Shown here: positions 6,079 to 13,688 of the stretch, one piece after another
Layout of the letters: each line of letters starts with the position of its first letter
Numbering within the stretch: the first letter of the stretch is position 1
Source: UBA4717 sp045577925
GTDB lineage: Bacteria; Bacillota; Clostridia; Oscillospirales; CAG-272
Assembly: GCA_045577925.1 (NCBI GenBank)
Contig: JAZNJH010000005.1
Span: 1-16,020 of the forward strand
DNA length: 16,020 bases
Reading direction: 5' to 3'
Notes under the pieces: model-generated
Databases searched by the model: none
What the model was told of the DNA's origin: nothing
What the model saw: the letters and a program-made list of their open reading frames with translations, nothing else
Made by a program: the position numbers and the translations under genes

Positions 6079-7413
6079 TTATTCAATAATAACCTTACAT
6101 TTTTCTATGCCGTAATACTTAAAGCACTCAATTGCATCGCTGTCAATACGCTCACCGCATACCACTATCGGTACCGCCGGCGGACACGCTACATTTGTAA
6201 CCGCAAGTACACGTCCCGTGCTCTCACCAACCGGTATCAGCTCACTTTCGCAAAACATAGCTTCCCTGATGCTCTTTACCCTATCGGGCATCTTCATTTG
6301 CGGCGGCATATCAGAAATCGGCTCTCTGATTACAATTTTGGCAAAAACGTCCGACAACCTCTTGAGTCCCTCATCTCCCGTTTCTGGTGTTATCATCATC
6401 ACCAAATAATCGGGATCAGTAAATTCGCAAACAACATTTTCTTTTTCAAAAATACGCGCAAGCTCATAGCCCGTATATCCCACGCTTTTAGTACATACCG
6501 TGAGCTTCAGCGGTTCTCTACCCATAAATTGCCAGCCTTTTGCTGACAAAGATTCTTTAAGATCTTTTATTTTAGAAACCGTATACGCAAGCTTTTCTCT
6601 GTAACCATCATCAAGATATCCGTTACACTTGTCAAGCGAAGAAAGTATCAGGTACGACGGACTCGTAGATCCAAACAGCGCCATCGCATCGCGAGCTCTT
6701 TCTCTTACCGCTTGTGGTACAACTTCCGATATATGCAGATATGCACCGCCTGTAAGAACGGGCAGAGTTTTGTGTGCAGAATCACAACATATATCTGCGC
6801 CAAGAGCCATCGGATGCTGACTTTTTTCAAGAAAATTCAGATATGCGCCATGTGCATTGTCTACAAGAAGTAACATACCGTATTTGTCGCAAATTCTGCG
6901 CAACTCACCTATATTGCACAAATTGCCGAGATAATCTGGCGATGTCACGTACAATGCATCGGGAATACGCTCAAGTCCCGCAAGCCTTGCATCAAGCTCA
7001 CCTGCATCAATATTACAGCTGAGATACGAGTCGCCTGTCAGCCACATTACATCGCAGTCAATAAGTGCGCATGCGCTCACAAAGCTTTTGTGCGCATTAC
7101 GGCCTGCCGCTATAAGAGGTCGATTACCCTTTGCACGCGCCGTGAGAGCGGCAAGGTATATCATAGCACGTATGCATTGAGAAGACCCCTCTGTTGAATA
7201 AAGGGTATCGCCGCTTCCAAACAGCCGCGAAGCGTTTCTCTCGCTTTCTCTTATGATTCCTGCCGCTTCATACAGACTGTCTGCACCTGCTATTTCCGTT
7301 ATATCAAACTTTTCTGAGCCAACAAAGCACTTTCCCTTATGACCCGGCATGTGAAGCCTGAGCGCATCCGAGTCGGCATACCGGCTTATAAAATCGCATA
7401 TCGGCGTATTCAT
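6079..7413 (-). CDS. PLP-dependent Orn/Lys/Arg decarboxylase family enzyme
   Basis: Fold-type I PLP enzyme of the short Bacillota lineage related to arginine/lysine decarboxylases (SpeA/YaaO-like). It would act in the cytoplasm on a basic amino acid to give a diamine or agmatine; the substrate cannot be read from the sequence. It has 444 residues. Visible are the N-terminal LHMPGHKG (20-27), STEGSS (73-78, PLP phosphate region), DNAHGA (185-190, the cofactor-ring Asp; many relatives have DEAHG) and SAHKT with the Schiff-base lysine K215. A smaller C-terminal domain ends with a conserved-looking CPPAVPIVVCGERI stretch. Its ATG overlaps the stop of the SCIFF maturase (ATGA, four bases), so translation is coupled. 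It is the last gene of the operon and is followed by a terminator. In Firmicutes such genes often sit by tmk; that neighbour is absent here. Confidence 0.88.
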   Translation of the reverse strand: MNTPICDFISRYADSDALRLHMPGHKGKCFVGSEKFDITEIAGADSLYEAAGIIRESERNASRLFGSGDTLYSTEGSSQCIRAMIYLAALTARAKGNRPLIAAGRNAHKSFVSACALIDCDVMWLTGDSYLSCNIDAGELDARLAGLERIPDALYVTSPDYLGNLCNIGELRRICDKYGMLLLVDNAHGAYLNFLEKSQHPMALGADICCDSAHKTLPVLTGGAYLHISEVVPQAVRERARDAMALFGSTSPSYLILSSLDKCNGYLDDGYREKLAYTVSKIKDLKESLSAKGWQFMGREPLKLTVCTKSVGYTGYELARIFEKENVVCEFTDPDYLVMMITPETGDEGLKRLSDVFAKIVIREPISDMPPQMKMPDRVKSIREAMFCESELIPVGESTGRVLAVTNVACPPAVPIVVCGERIDSDAIECFKYYGIEKCKVIIE

Positions 7414-8813
7414 TCGTCGTATTCCTCAAGCTCTTTTACTGCCGCAAGCATGATCGCGCATTCCATTCGCTTCTTGAACAGCTCACATCCCGCCTTATAT
7501 ACACCTTTTACAGAGCCTGTGGCATGGTATGCATTTGCCGCGCATCCGCCCGAGCAGTAGAGCTTTGCCCAACAGTCGGCGCACTCCTCTCTTGCGTACA
7601 CGTTGCAGTCAGCAAATTCCTTCTGCGCGTCGGGGTTTGTTACGCCGTCATATATATTTCCAAGCTTGTACTTCTCTTCTCCGACAAACTGGTGACACGG
7701 ATAAAGGTCTCCCCACGGCGTTACCGCCATATATTCCGTACCGGAGCCGCACCCCGAGATGCGCTTGTAAATACACGGACCGTCAGATAAGTCAAGCATA
7801 TAGTGATAGAAAGTAAACGGCTTACCCTCACGTCTCTTCTCAAGCATAAGCTCTGCAAGCTTCTCATACTGTTCTTTTACAATTTCAAGGTCGTTCTGTG
7901 TAAGCTCTGCTTTATCCCCGGGAGCCGACACTACCGGCTCCATACTGAGTTCATCAAAGCCAAGCTCAAGCATGGTCTTTATATCCTCAAGAAAATCGGG
8001 GTTTTCATGCGTAAACGTGCCGCGCATATAATAATTCTTTCCGCCGCGCGCCTTTACAAGCTTCTGGAATTTCGGTACTATCGTATCAAAGCTTCCCTTA
8101 CCTGCATAATCCACGCGGTATTTGTCGTGCACTTCTTTTCTTCCGTCAAGAGAAAGCACCACGTTGCTCATCTCTTTATTTGCAAAATCGATAACGTCGT
8201 CGTCAATGAGCATACCGTTTGTCGTAAGCGTGAAGCGGAAATTCTTGTTATGCTCTTTTTCGATGCTTCTTGCGTACTTCACAAGCTCTTTGACAACGTC
8301 GAAGTTCATAAGCGGTTCGCCACCGAAAAAGTCCACTTCAAGATTTGTGCGGCTACCCGAATTTTCAACAAGAAAATCAAGCGCGCGCTTGCCTACCTCA
8401 AGACTCATAACGGCACGTTCTCCGTGATATTTGCCCTGACTTGCAAAACAATACTCGCAGTTTAAATTGCAGGTGTGGGCGACATGCAGACACAGTGCCT
8501 TGACAACACCCGACGTACGGGCTTTAAGTTCTCCCGCCATAGGCGCAAACACATCAGGCGCAAAAAGCTGGCCGTCATGCGCAAGCTCTTCTATCTGCTC
8601 AAAGCATTCGGCAATATCCGCTTCGCTTATAATTCCGCCTTCGCCGTCATCACGTCCAACGTATTTTTCACTCATCTTCGCAAGTATATTATCCCTGCTA
8701 TCGCGTTCGTAAAGCTCAATTATATCATACGCAACGTCGTCAACAACATGAACAGCGCCCGAGCATACGTCAATTACGATATTGTATGTACCAAGTTTAT
8801 ACTGATGTATCAT
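7410..8813 (-). CDS. scfB: SCIFF peptide radical SAM maturase (SPASM domain)
   Basis: Installs thioether cross-links on the SCIFF peptide encoded just upstream, using S-adenosylmethionine and several Fe-S clusters. 467 residues. The N-terminal segment MIHQYKLGTYNIVIDVCSGAVHVVDD is the RRE-like peptide-binding part typical of these maturases. The radical SAM motif CNLNCEYC gives C115, C119 and C122, and GGEP lies at 164-167. The C-terminal third holds the SPASM/auxiliary cluster cysteines, including the run ECADCWAKLYCSGGC. The start ATG at 8813 was chosen because TAGGAG stands five bases upstream and the family begins MIH. The longer open frame to 8957 overlaps the SCIFF gene in another frame and is spurious. 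It is co-transcribed with SCIFF and overlaps the decarboxylase by four bases. The symbol follows the SCIFF maturase convention (CteB in Clostridium thermocellum). Confidence 0.93.
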   Translation of the reverse strand: MIHQYKLGTYNIVIDVCSGAVHVVDDVAYDIIELYERDSRDNILAKMSEKYVGRDDGEGGIISEADIAECFEQIEELAHDGQLFAPDVFAPMAGELKARTSGVVKALCLHVAHTCNLNCEYCFASQGKYHGERAVMSLEVGKRALDFLVENSGSRTNLEVDFFGGEPLMNFDVVKELVKYARSIEKEHNKNFRFTLTTNGMLIDDDVIDFANKEMSNVVLSLDGRKEVHDKYRVDYAGKGSFDTIVPKFQKLVKARGGKNYYMRGTFTHENPDFLEDIKTMLELGFDELSMEPVVSAPGDKAELTQNDLEIVKEQYEKLAELMLEKRREGKPFTFYHYMLDLSDGPCIYKRISGCGSGTEYMAVTPWGDLYPCHQFVGEEKYKLGNIYDGVTNPDAQKEFADCNVYAREECADCWAKLYCSGGCAANAYHATGSVKGVYKAGCELFKKRMECAIMLAAVKELEEYDE

Positions 8814-8827
8814 TTTTTCTCCTACAA

Positions 8828-8854
8828 AGAATGCCGCCTGTATGGCGGCATTCT
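8828..8854 (-). promoter_or_regulatory. Perfect hairpin between SCIFF precursor and maturase
   Basis: Eleven-bp perfect stem: GAATGCCGCC / GGCGGCATTC plus one flanking A-T pair, loop ATACA on the minus strand. It lies 16 bases after the SCIFF stop and ends about ten bases before the maturase ribosome site. Only TTTGT follows, so termination would be partial. The likely job is to give more precursor than maturase mRNA, by partial termination or by protecting the 3' end of the short message. Confidence 0.7.
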
Positions 8855-8869
8855 CATCTGACATAAAAA

Positions 8870-9016
8870 TTACTTTTTCTTGCTTTCGCACTTCTGATTT
8901 GCGATGCCGCAGCTTGTCTTGCATGCAGACTGGCATGATGTCTGGCATTCGCCGCATCCGCCCTTTTTAGCACTTTCGCAAAGATTACGTGTCTTTAATG
9001 TCTTAATATGCTTCAT
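8870..9016 (-). CDS. scfA: SCIFF ranthipeptide precursor (six cysteines in forty-five)
   Basis: 48-residue precursor of a sulfur-to-alpha-carbon thioether peptide (ranthipeptide), a family found across Clostridia and linked in some species to population-density signalling. It begins MKHIKTLKTRNLCESAKKGG. The core follows with Cys at 21, 24, 28, 32, 36 and 43 plus C13 in the leader, and the tail is ESKKK. The leader MKHIKTL and the C-x2-C-x3-C-x3-C-x3-C spacing match SCIFF closely. The start ATG at 9016 has GGAGG eight bases upstream, and the TAA is at 8870-8872. It is the first gene of the operon with its maturase. One oddity: the residue after C36 is Gly, where I recall the C. thermocellum peptide CteA having the cross-linked Thr37. 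Confidence 0.95.
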   Translation of the reverse strand: MKHIKTLKTRNLCESAKKGGCGECQTSCQSACKTSCGIANQKCESKKK

Positions 9017-9054
9017 CTTCCTGTCCTCCGGATAAAGATTAATTTTACTACTCG

Positions 9055-9083
9055 ATTATATCACATTTAGCAAATAAAGTCAA
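9055..9083 (-). promoter_or_regulatory. Promoter of the SCIFF operon
   Basis: On the minus strand TTGACT (9083-9078), 17-base spacer, TATAAT (9060-9055). The start is predicted near 9048, giving a leader of about 32 bases containing GGAGG. Near-consensus, so high basal transcription of the peptide gene is expected. Confidence 0.85.
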
Positions 9084-9104
9084 TAGTTCTTTTTTCTTTT
9101 TAGC

Positions 9105-10859
9105 TTATATACTGTACTTCTTTTCATACTGCTCGAAAAGCTCAATGAAGTCACCGGAATTATGCTTGACTTCGTTGAGGTATGCATGGGAATCATAGCT
9201 CTTGTTCTTGATGTCAATAACACTTACGGCTATGTTGGACGAATGGTCTGCAATACGCTCGAAGTTTGTTAACAAATCTGTCAGAACAAAGCCAAGCTCT
9301 ATCGTACATTCGCCTGCCTTAAGCCTTTCAATATGACGTGTTCTGATACTTGATTTAAGCTTGTCAACAACCTGTTCAATAGGCTCAACAAGCGCTGCTG
9401 TCGCTGCATCTCCCGTTTCGTAAGCCTTTACAGCAAGCTTTAACGCTTCTCCCGTAGCCCCTCTGAGAGCAGTCAGCTCCTTCATCGCCTGTTCTGAAAA
9501 AGTAAGCTTCTTTTCATAAAGCTCAACGCAGGATTTTGCTATATTCCTTGCATGGTCGCTTATACGCTCAAAGTCACCTATAACATGAAGCATCGTTGAC
9601 GTTTCAGCCGCATCCTCAGGTGTAAGGTCAAGGCTCGAAAGCTTTAAAAGATACGTACCAAGAGCGTCCTCGTACTTGTCAACGTCCTTTTCGCCCTTGG
9701 ATATAATTTCCACTTCAGCCTCATCATATTTATCAAGAAGCTTGAATGAACGTTTTACGAGGTCAAGAGAGAGCTCGCTCATTGTAAGAGCGCTCGAACG
9801 GCATGCGCCGACCGCAACCGCAGGTGTTGTAAAAAGACGTTCGTCGGGTATGTTGAGCTCATTTGCATTTTTACCGTCACGCACAAGCTTTCTCGAAATA
9901 TTTTCGAGGAAATTCGGGAAAGGAATAAAGATTATAACTGATAAAACGGTAAAGGCTGTGTTGATTATAGCAATTCCGAGCGGCGTAGCAATATCATTTA
10001 CAAAGTCAAATTTTACAAAGTAATTTATGATCGTAAATGCCGGAAGTATTATAACCGTCGATAAAATATTGAATACAAGATGTATATACGCAGCACGGCG
10101 CGCATCCTTCGACGTTCCGGTTGAAGAGATCATTGCTGTAACGCACGTACCTATTTTCATACCCATTACTATCGGAACTACAGAACCGTAGGTTATAACG
10201 CCCGTTAAAGAAAGCGCCTGAAGTATACCGATAGATGCAGAAGAAGACTGAATTATTGCTGTCAGAACGGCACCAACTATTACGCCGAGCACAGGGTTCG
10301 AGAATAATAAAAGCACGCTCTTGAAGGCCTCTGATTCCTTGAGGGGATCAACAGCACCCGACATGAACTCCATACCGTACATAAGAACACCGAAGCCGAG
10401 AAGAATATGCGAAATATCGCGGATCTTCTGGCGCTTCGAGAACATGAACATCACGATTCCTATAAATGCAAGAACAGGAGTAAACGAATCGGGCTTAAGC
10501 AGTCTTAGTATCATAGTGTCGCCTTCGATGCCCGAAAGCGAAAGTATCCATGAGGTTACAGACGTACCAACATTTGCGCCAAGTATTACGCCAACAGACT
10601 GTCTGAGTGTCATAACACCCGAGTTAACGAAACCGACAACCATTACAGTTGTTGCGGATGACGACTGGATTATAGCAGTTACACCAAGTCCGAGCAAGAA
10701 GCCTGAAAACGTGTTTTTAGTAAGTCTTGCAAGAATATCCTTGAGCCTGTTGCCCGCACTCTTTTCAAGCGCGTTGCCCATGATATTCATTCCGTATAAG
10801 AACATCGCAAGACCACCAAGCAGTGCGATAATATTAAAAATACCGAATTGCGTTTCCAT
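9105..10859 (-). CDS. Na+/phosphate cotransporter with PhoU-like domain (NptA/YjbB type)
   Basis: Membrane symporter moving phosphate with sodium, 584 residues. Two Na/Pi repeats are visible, each with the QSSS signature: QSSSATT (65-71) and QSSSAS (204-209). Each is embedded in hydrophobic helices, with GANVGTSVTSW after the first repeat and KIGTCVTAMISS in the second. After the last helix (about residue 320) comes a soluble, helical tail of the PhoU type (two repeats with E/D-rich segments such as ISDHARNI and IADHSSNI). That tail is usual for bacterial NptA and probably regulates transport. I chose ATG at 10859, which has AAAGGAAAGG seven bases upstream; a TTG one codon earlier is less likely. 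It is likely monocistronic. A Pho-box-like repeat lies upstream (see 11001-11017). Confidence 0.9.
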   Translation of the reverse strand: METQFGIFNIIALLGGLAMFLYGMNIMGNALEKSAGNRLKDILARLTKNTFSGFLLGLGVTAIIQSSSATTVMVVGFVNSGVMTLRQSVGVILGANVGTSVTSWILSLSGIEGDTMILRLLKPDSFTPVLAFIGIVMFMFSKRQKIRDISHILLGFGVLMYGMEFMSGAVDPLKESEAFKSVLLLFSNPVLGVIVGAVLTAIIQSSSASIGILQALSLTGVITYGSVVPIVMGMKIGTCVTAMISSTGTSKDARRAAYIHLVFNILSTVIILPAFTIINYFVKFDFVNDIATPLGIAIINTAFTVLSVIIFIPFPNFLENISRKLVRDGKNANELNIPDERLFTTPAVAVGACRSSALTMSELSLDLVKRSFKLLDKYDEAEVEIISKGEKDVDKYEDALGTYLLKLSSLDLTPEDAAETSTMLHVIGDFERISDHARNIAKSCVELYEKKLTFSEQAMKELTALRGATGEALKLAVKAYETGDAATAALVEPIEQVVDKLKSSIRTRHIERLKAGECTIELGFVLTDLLTNFERIADHSSNIAVSVIDIKNKSYDSHAYLNEVKHNSGDFIELFEQYEKKYSI

Positions 10860-10969
10860 CAAATAACCTTTCCTTTCAATAGTCGCAAATGTGTTTATTT
10901 TCTTACAATTTCAACACCGATTTTTATATTTGGAATAATATTCCCAATTTTCGGCATTTTAATACTACC

Positions 10970-11017
10970 ATTTTTCTGTGAATGTTTTTTTGCGTCAAAA
11001 TTAACAAACAGTTAACT
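10970..11017 (-). promoter_or_regulatory. Possible promoter with Pho-box-like repeat
   Basis: On the plus strand TTAACA (11001-11006) and TTAACT (11012-11017) are separated by five bases. That matches the TTAACA-N4-6-TTAACA unit bound by PhoP in Bacillus, although only two units are present. Next to it on the minus strand is TTGACG (10998-10993), with a poor -10 AAAAAT (10975-10970) at 17-base spacing, as would suit an activator-dependent promoter. The rest of the 200-bp gap to the ATPase gene holds that gene's terminator and an imperfect palindrome, GGAATAATATTCC (10932-10944). Confidence 0.3.
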
Positions 11018-11023
11018 TGCAGG

Positions 11024-11057
11024 CAAAAAACAACCGGGTGCTATTAACCACACCCGG
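11024..11057 (-). terminator. Terminator of the metal efflux operon
   Basis: On the minus strand CCGGGTG / CACCCGG (7 bp, 10-base loop, 11057-11034) is followed by TTGTTTTTTG. It lies eight bases after the ATPase stop codon. Confidence 0.8.
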
Positions 11058-11064
11058 CTATTTA

Positions 11065-12966
11065 TTACATTTTCACTTTGAGAGCACGCATAGCATTAAG
11101 TATTGCTACAACACACACTCCAACATCGGCGAATATTGCCGCCGGCATATTTGTCAGCCCACATATAGTAAGTATCAGCACGGCAAGCTTTATACCCACC
11201 GTAAGTACCATATTCTGTTTGACCAGGCGCACGGTATATTTCGATACTTCTATGGCCTGCGCTATTTTTTCAAGCTCACCGTTCATTATAACAACGTCTG
11301 CCGCTTCAAGCGCCGCATCCGAGCCAATATCGCCCATTGCAATACCAACGTTTGCTACGCCAAGTGTCGGCGCGTCGTTTATACCGTCTCCTGCAAAGAT
11401 AACCTTATTTCCTGCTTCCCTGAGTCTTTTCACAAGGTCAAGCTTATCCTCAGGTGTAAGCTCTGATTCGCACATATCAAGTCCAAGCTCACCGGCAACC
11501 TCTTCTGTTATAACACGGCGGTCGCCACTGAACATACCTGTAAGAGTTATTCCTGCTTCTCTTGCCGCAGATACAGCAAGATCGGCATCGGGCTTTATTT
11601 TATCGCAGAGTGCTATAAAGCCTACGTATTTTTTATCAAGCGCAAAATGCACCCTTTTCTCTTTTTCATTTTCTTCAATGTCGGCGTCCACTCCGAGGTC
11701 ATTAAGAAAGCTCGCTTCTCCTGCCGCAAATACGTGACCGTCAAGAAGTGCCGCCGTACCGCGTCCGGGAACTTCTGTAAAGCTTTCACTTTCACGTTTT
11801 TCTATTCCCTTTAACCTTGTGTATTCTACTATTGCTTTGGCAAGAGGATGATTTGATTCACCCTCACTTATAGCCGCAACTGTAAGAAGTATGTTATCAT
11901 TTGCTCCGTTTGCAGGGCATACGTCGGTCACGTAAAGCTTTCCTGTTGTAAGCGTTCCGGTTTTATCAAGTATTAGCGTATTGCAATCACGTAGCGCATC
12001 TATAACGTTTGCTCCCTTAACCAGGATTCCAAGCGACGATGCTCCGCCGATACCGCTGAAATATGTAAGCGGAACTGATATTACGAGCGCGCACGGACAT
12101 GATATTACGAGTAATGAAAGAGCACGGTATATCCACAGTCTTATATCTCCCGTTATAACCGAGCCAAGTATTGCCACTAATAGCGTAATACCGAATACCG
12201 CAGGAGTATAATACTTTGCAAATTTAGTAACGAGGCGTTCATTTTCAGACTTTTTTTCACTCTGTTCTTCAACGATTTTAAGTATACGTGAAACGGTAGA
12301 ATCTTCGTCCGACGAAGTGGCTCTGATGCGAACCACGTTCGTGAGATTTATGCAACCGCTGATAACATCTTCTCCCTCGTATAAAGTAACCGGCAGGCTT
12401 TCTCCCGTTATCGCGGAAGTATCCGCTTCGAGAACACCGTCGATAACTACACCGTCAACAGGCACTCTCTCACCGGGGCGCACGAGAATTATGTCGCCAA
12501 CTGCAAGAGTTGATGTATCAACGTCAACGACCTCGCCTATAACAACCTTGTGAGCCATATCGGGGCGTATATCCATCATAGCCTTGATAGAACGGCGCGA
12601 GCGAGTTACGGCAACAGACTGGAAAAGCTCACCTATCTGATAAAGTATCATAACTGCACACGCTTCGGTAAATTCACCAATTGCAAATGCGCCTATTGAG
12701 GCAACGCTCATAAGCATATGCTCCTCAAAAACATTGCCGCGCATTGCACGCTTTATTGCCGTCAGGATAACATCATATGCACATATCGCATAAGACACAA
12801 GACATATTATAAGCTGTGCTGCCCAAACCTTTGAGAAAAAGAGCGATACTAACAATAAAACAAGTGACGCACATATTTTATAAAGCTCATTCTTCTGAGA
12901 AAGTGTAAGCTTTACAGAAGCTATACGGTCAATTACCAAATAAAAAACGTTTTTTATCTTCTCCAT
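11065..12966 (-). CDS. P1B-type heavy-metal-transporting ATPase, Zn/Cd/Pb class
   Basis: Exports a divalent soft metal using ATP, in the cytoplasmic membrane. 633 residues. Order: four N-terminal membrane helices (about 32-117), actuator TGES (187-190), CPC metal motif in a membrane helix (290-292), phosphorylation site DKTGT (334-338, Asp334), HP motif (373-374), GDGIND (526-531) and two C-terminal helices. The last pair carries K593 and D614-V-G, the Lys and DxG combination that marks the Zn2+/Cd2+/Pb2+ (1B-2) subgroup rather than copper. It has no N-terminal HMA domain; that module is the separate gene just upstream. The ATG at 12966 has AGGAG six bases upstream. It is third in the operon after an ArsR sensor and the HMA protein. 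Confidence 0.93.
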   Translation of the reverse strand: MEKIKNVFYLVIDRIASVKLTLSQKNELYKICASLVLLLVSLFFSKVWAAQLIICLVSYAICAYDVILTAIKRAMRGNVFEEHMLMSVASIGAFAIGEFTEACAVMILYQIGELFQSVAVTRSRRSIKAMMDIRPDMAHKVVIGEVVDVDTSTLAVGDIILVRPGERVPVDGVVIDGVLEADTSAITGESLPVTLYEGEDVISGCINLTNVVRIRATSSDEDSTVSRILKIVEEQSEKKSENERLVTKFAKYYTPAVFGITLLVAILGSVITGDIRLWIYRALSLLVISCPCALVISVPLTYFSGIGGASSLGILVKGANVIDALRDCNTLILDKTGTLTTGKLYVTDVCPANGANDNILLTVAAISEGESNHPLAKAIVEYTRLKGIEKRESESFTEVPGRGTAALLDGHVFAAGEASFLNDLGVDADIEENEKEKRVHFALDKKYVGFIALCDKIKPDADLAVSAAREAGITLTGMFSGDRRVITEEVAGELGLDMCESELTPEDKLDLVKRLREAGNKVIFAGDGINDAPTLGVANVGIAMGDIGSDAALEAADVVIMNGELEKIAQAIEVSKYTVRLVKQNMVLTVGIKLAVLILTICGLTNMPAAIFADVGVCVVAILNAMRALKVKM

Positions 12967-12978
12967 AATTAACTCCTT

Positions 12979-13194
12979 TTATTTTGAAACAATACTGTCA
13001 GGTTCTATTTTCGCAACTATCGTTTTTACGTAGTTAAAAAGAAGCTCTTCATCAAGTTCACTTAAAACCGTGATCTTTTCGCTAAGATAATTGACATTTG
13101 CCTTCTCTACCGAATCAAGCTTGTTTATTTCGGCTTCTATCTTTGCTGCACAATGAGCACAATCGAGATTTTCAATTCTAAAATTGTATTTCAT
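12979..13194 (-). CDS. Stand-alone HMA-domain metallochaperone
   Basis: 71-residue ferredoxin-like metal-binding domain. It begins MKYNFRIENLDCAHCAAKIE, with the metal motif DCAHC (D11, C12, C15), followed by INKLDSVEKANVNYLSEKITV, the typical second half. Asp before the first Cys is common in zinc/cadmium-type domains. It probably hands metal to the ATPase encoded 12 bases downstream, replacing the domain usually fused to that pump. The start ATG at 13194 is supported by AAGGAGG five bases upstream; the longer frame to 13224 overlaps the arsR stop region and lacks such a site. It lies ten bases after the sensor gene. Confidence 0.92.
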   Translation of the reverse strand: MKYNFRIENLDCAHCAAKIEAEINKLDSVEKANVNYLSEKITVLSELDEELLFNYVKTIVAKIEPDSIVSK

Positions 13195-13204
13195 ATTATC
13201 CTCC

Positions 13205-13498
13205 TTATTCGTTAATATGGTCAAGGCCCATATTTATAATGGTTCTTACGTGATCGTCTGCAAGAGCGTACGTAACAAGCCTGCCGTCACGTTCGCCGCT
13301 TACAAGATTTGAGTATTTTAATATCTTAAGTTGATGCGACACCGCCGATTGGCTAACTCCCGTATCTGATGCTATATCGCTGACACACTTCTTCCCCTCG
13401 GCCAGAGATATCATTATTTTAACACGGGTCTCATCACCAAACACTTTATAAAGCTCAGAAAGCTTTGCCGCATCGTTCATATTCCGATTTTCCTGCAT
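13205..13498 (-). CDS. ArsR/SmtB-family metal-sensing repressor (alpha-5 zinc site)
   Basis: Winged-helix repressor that releases DNA when metal binds, controlling the efflux operon it heads. 97 residues. The DNA-recognition helix is in SDIASDTGVSQSAVSHQLKIL (about 40-60), and the wing is ERDGRLVTYAL. The C-terminal helix carries D81-x-H83-x10-H94-x2-E97, the complete alpha-5 site of SmtB/CzrA-type zinc sensors. Only one Cys (C38) lies near alpha-3, so a CadC-type or arsenic-type site is unlikely. The ATG at 13498 has AAGGAG seven bases upstream; the open frame continues to 13567 but runs through the operator and promoter. Together with the pump class this points to zinc, with cadmium possible. 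Confidence 0.93.
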   Translation of the reverse strand: MQENRNMNDAAKLSELYKVFGDETRVKIMISLAEGKKCVSDIASDTGVSQSAVSHQLKILKYSNLVSGERDGRLVTYALADDHVRTIINMGLDHINE

Positions 13499-13525
13499 TT
13501 GCCGGCTCCTTAACTTATATATATG

Positions 13526-13551
13526 AACATATGAACAAATATTCATGTATT
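13526..13551. promoter_or_regulatory. Operator of the ArsR/SmtB repressor
   Basis: Imperfect 12-2-12 inverted repeat with 9 of 12 positions symmetric. Its core is the near-palindrome ATGAACAAATATTCAT (13531-13546). An 8-base direct repeat TATGAACA is present at 13522-13529 and 13530-13537. The layout matches the 12-2-12 operators of SmtB/CzrA-type sensors. It covers the predicted transcription start just downstream of the -10 box, so binding would block the polymerase. Confidence 0.75.
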
Positions 13552-13552
13552 G

Positions 13553-13581
13553 ATTATACATCAACATATTATACTTGTCAA
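13553..13581 (-). promoter_or_regulatory. Perfect-consensus promoter of the metal efflux operon
   Basis: On the minus strand TTGACA (13581-13576), 17-base spacer, TATAAT (13558-13553). Start near 13546, inside the operator. Such a strong promoter fits tight repression and fast induction. Confidence 0.88.
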
Positions 13582-13626
13582 TAGGAACACATAAATTTAT
13601 CCATTCTCTCTACTTGTCAACATCAT

Positions 13627-13655
13627 GCATAAAAACAAATATATACGCATAATTT
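13627..13655 (+). promoter_or_regulatory. Sigma-E-like promoter of spoIVA
   Basis: GCATAAA (13627-13633), 14-base spacer, CATAATTT (13648-13655). This resembles the sigma-E pattern (about KMATATT, N14-15, CATACAnT) with two or three mismatches. spoIVA is sigma-E controlled in Bacillus subtilis. No good sigma-A pair was seen in the same gap. Confidence 0.5.
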
Positions 13656-13688
13656 AGAAGTAAAGATATTACGCAGGAGGAAAAATCA

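Noticed and set aside
8814..8957. Long N-terminal extension of the radical SAM protein
   Set aside because: It overlaps the SCIFF precursor in another frame, has no family similarity, and the ATG at 8813 has a good ribosome site.
10932..10944. Palindrome GGAATAATATTCC as a definite operator
   Set aside because: Short and AT-rich, with no matched regulator nearby; it could easily arise by chance in this intergenic DNA.
13499..13567. Upstream extension of the ArsR protein
   Set aside because: The open frame crosses the operator and the -10 box of its own promoter; AAGGAG supports the start at 13498.
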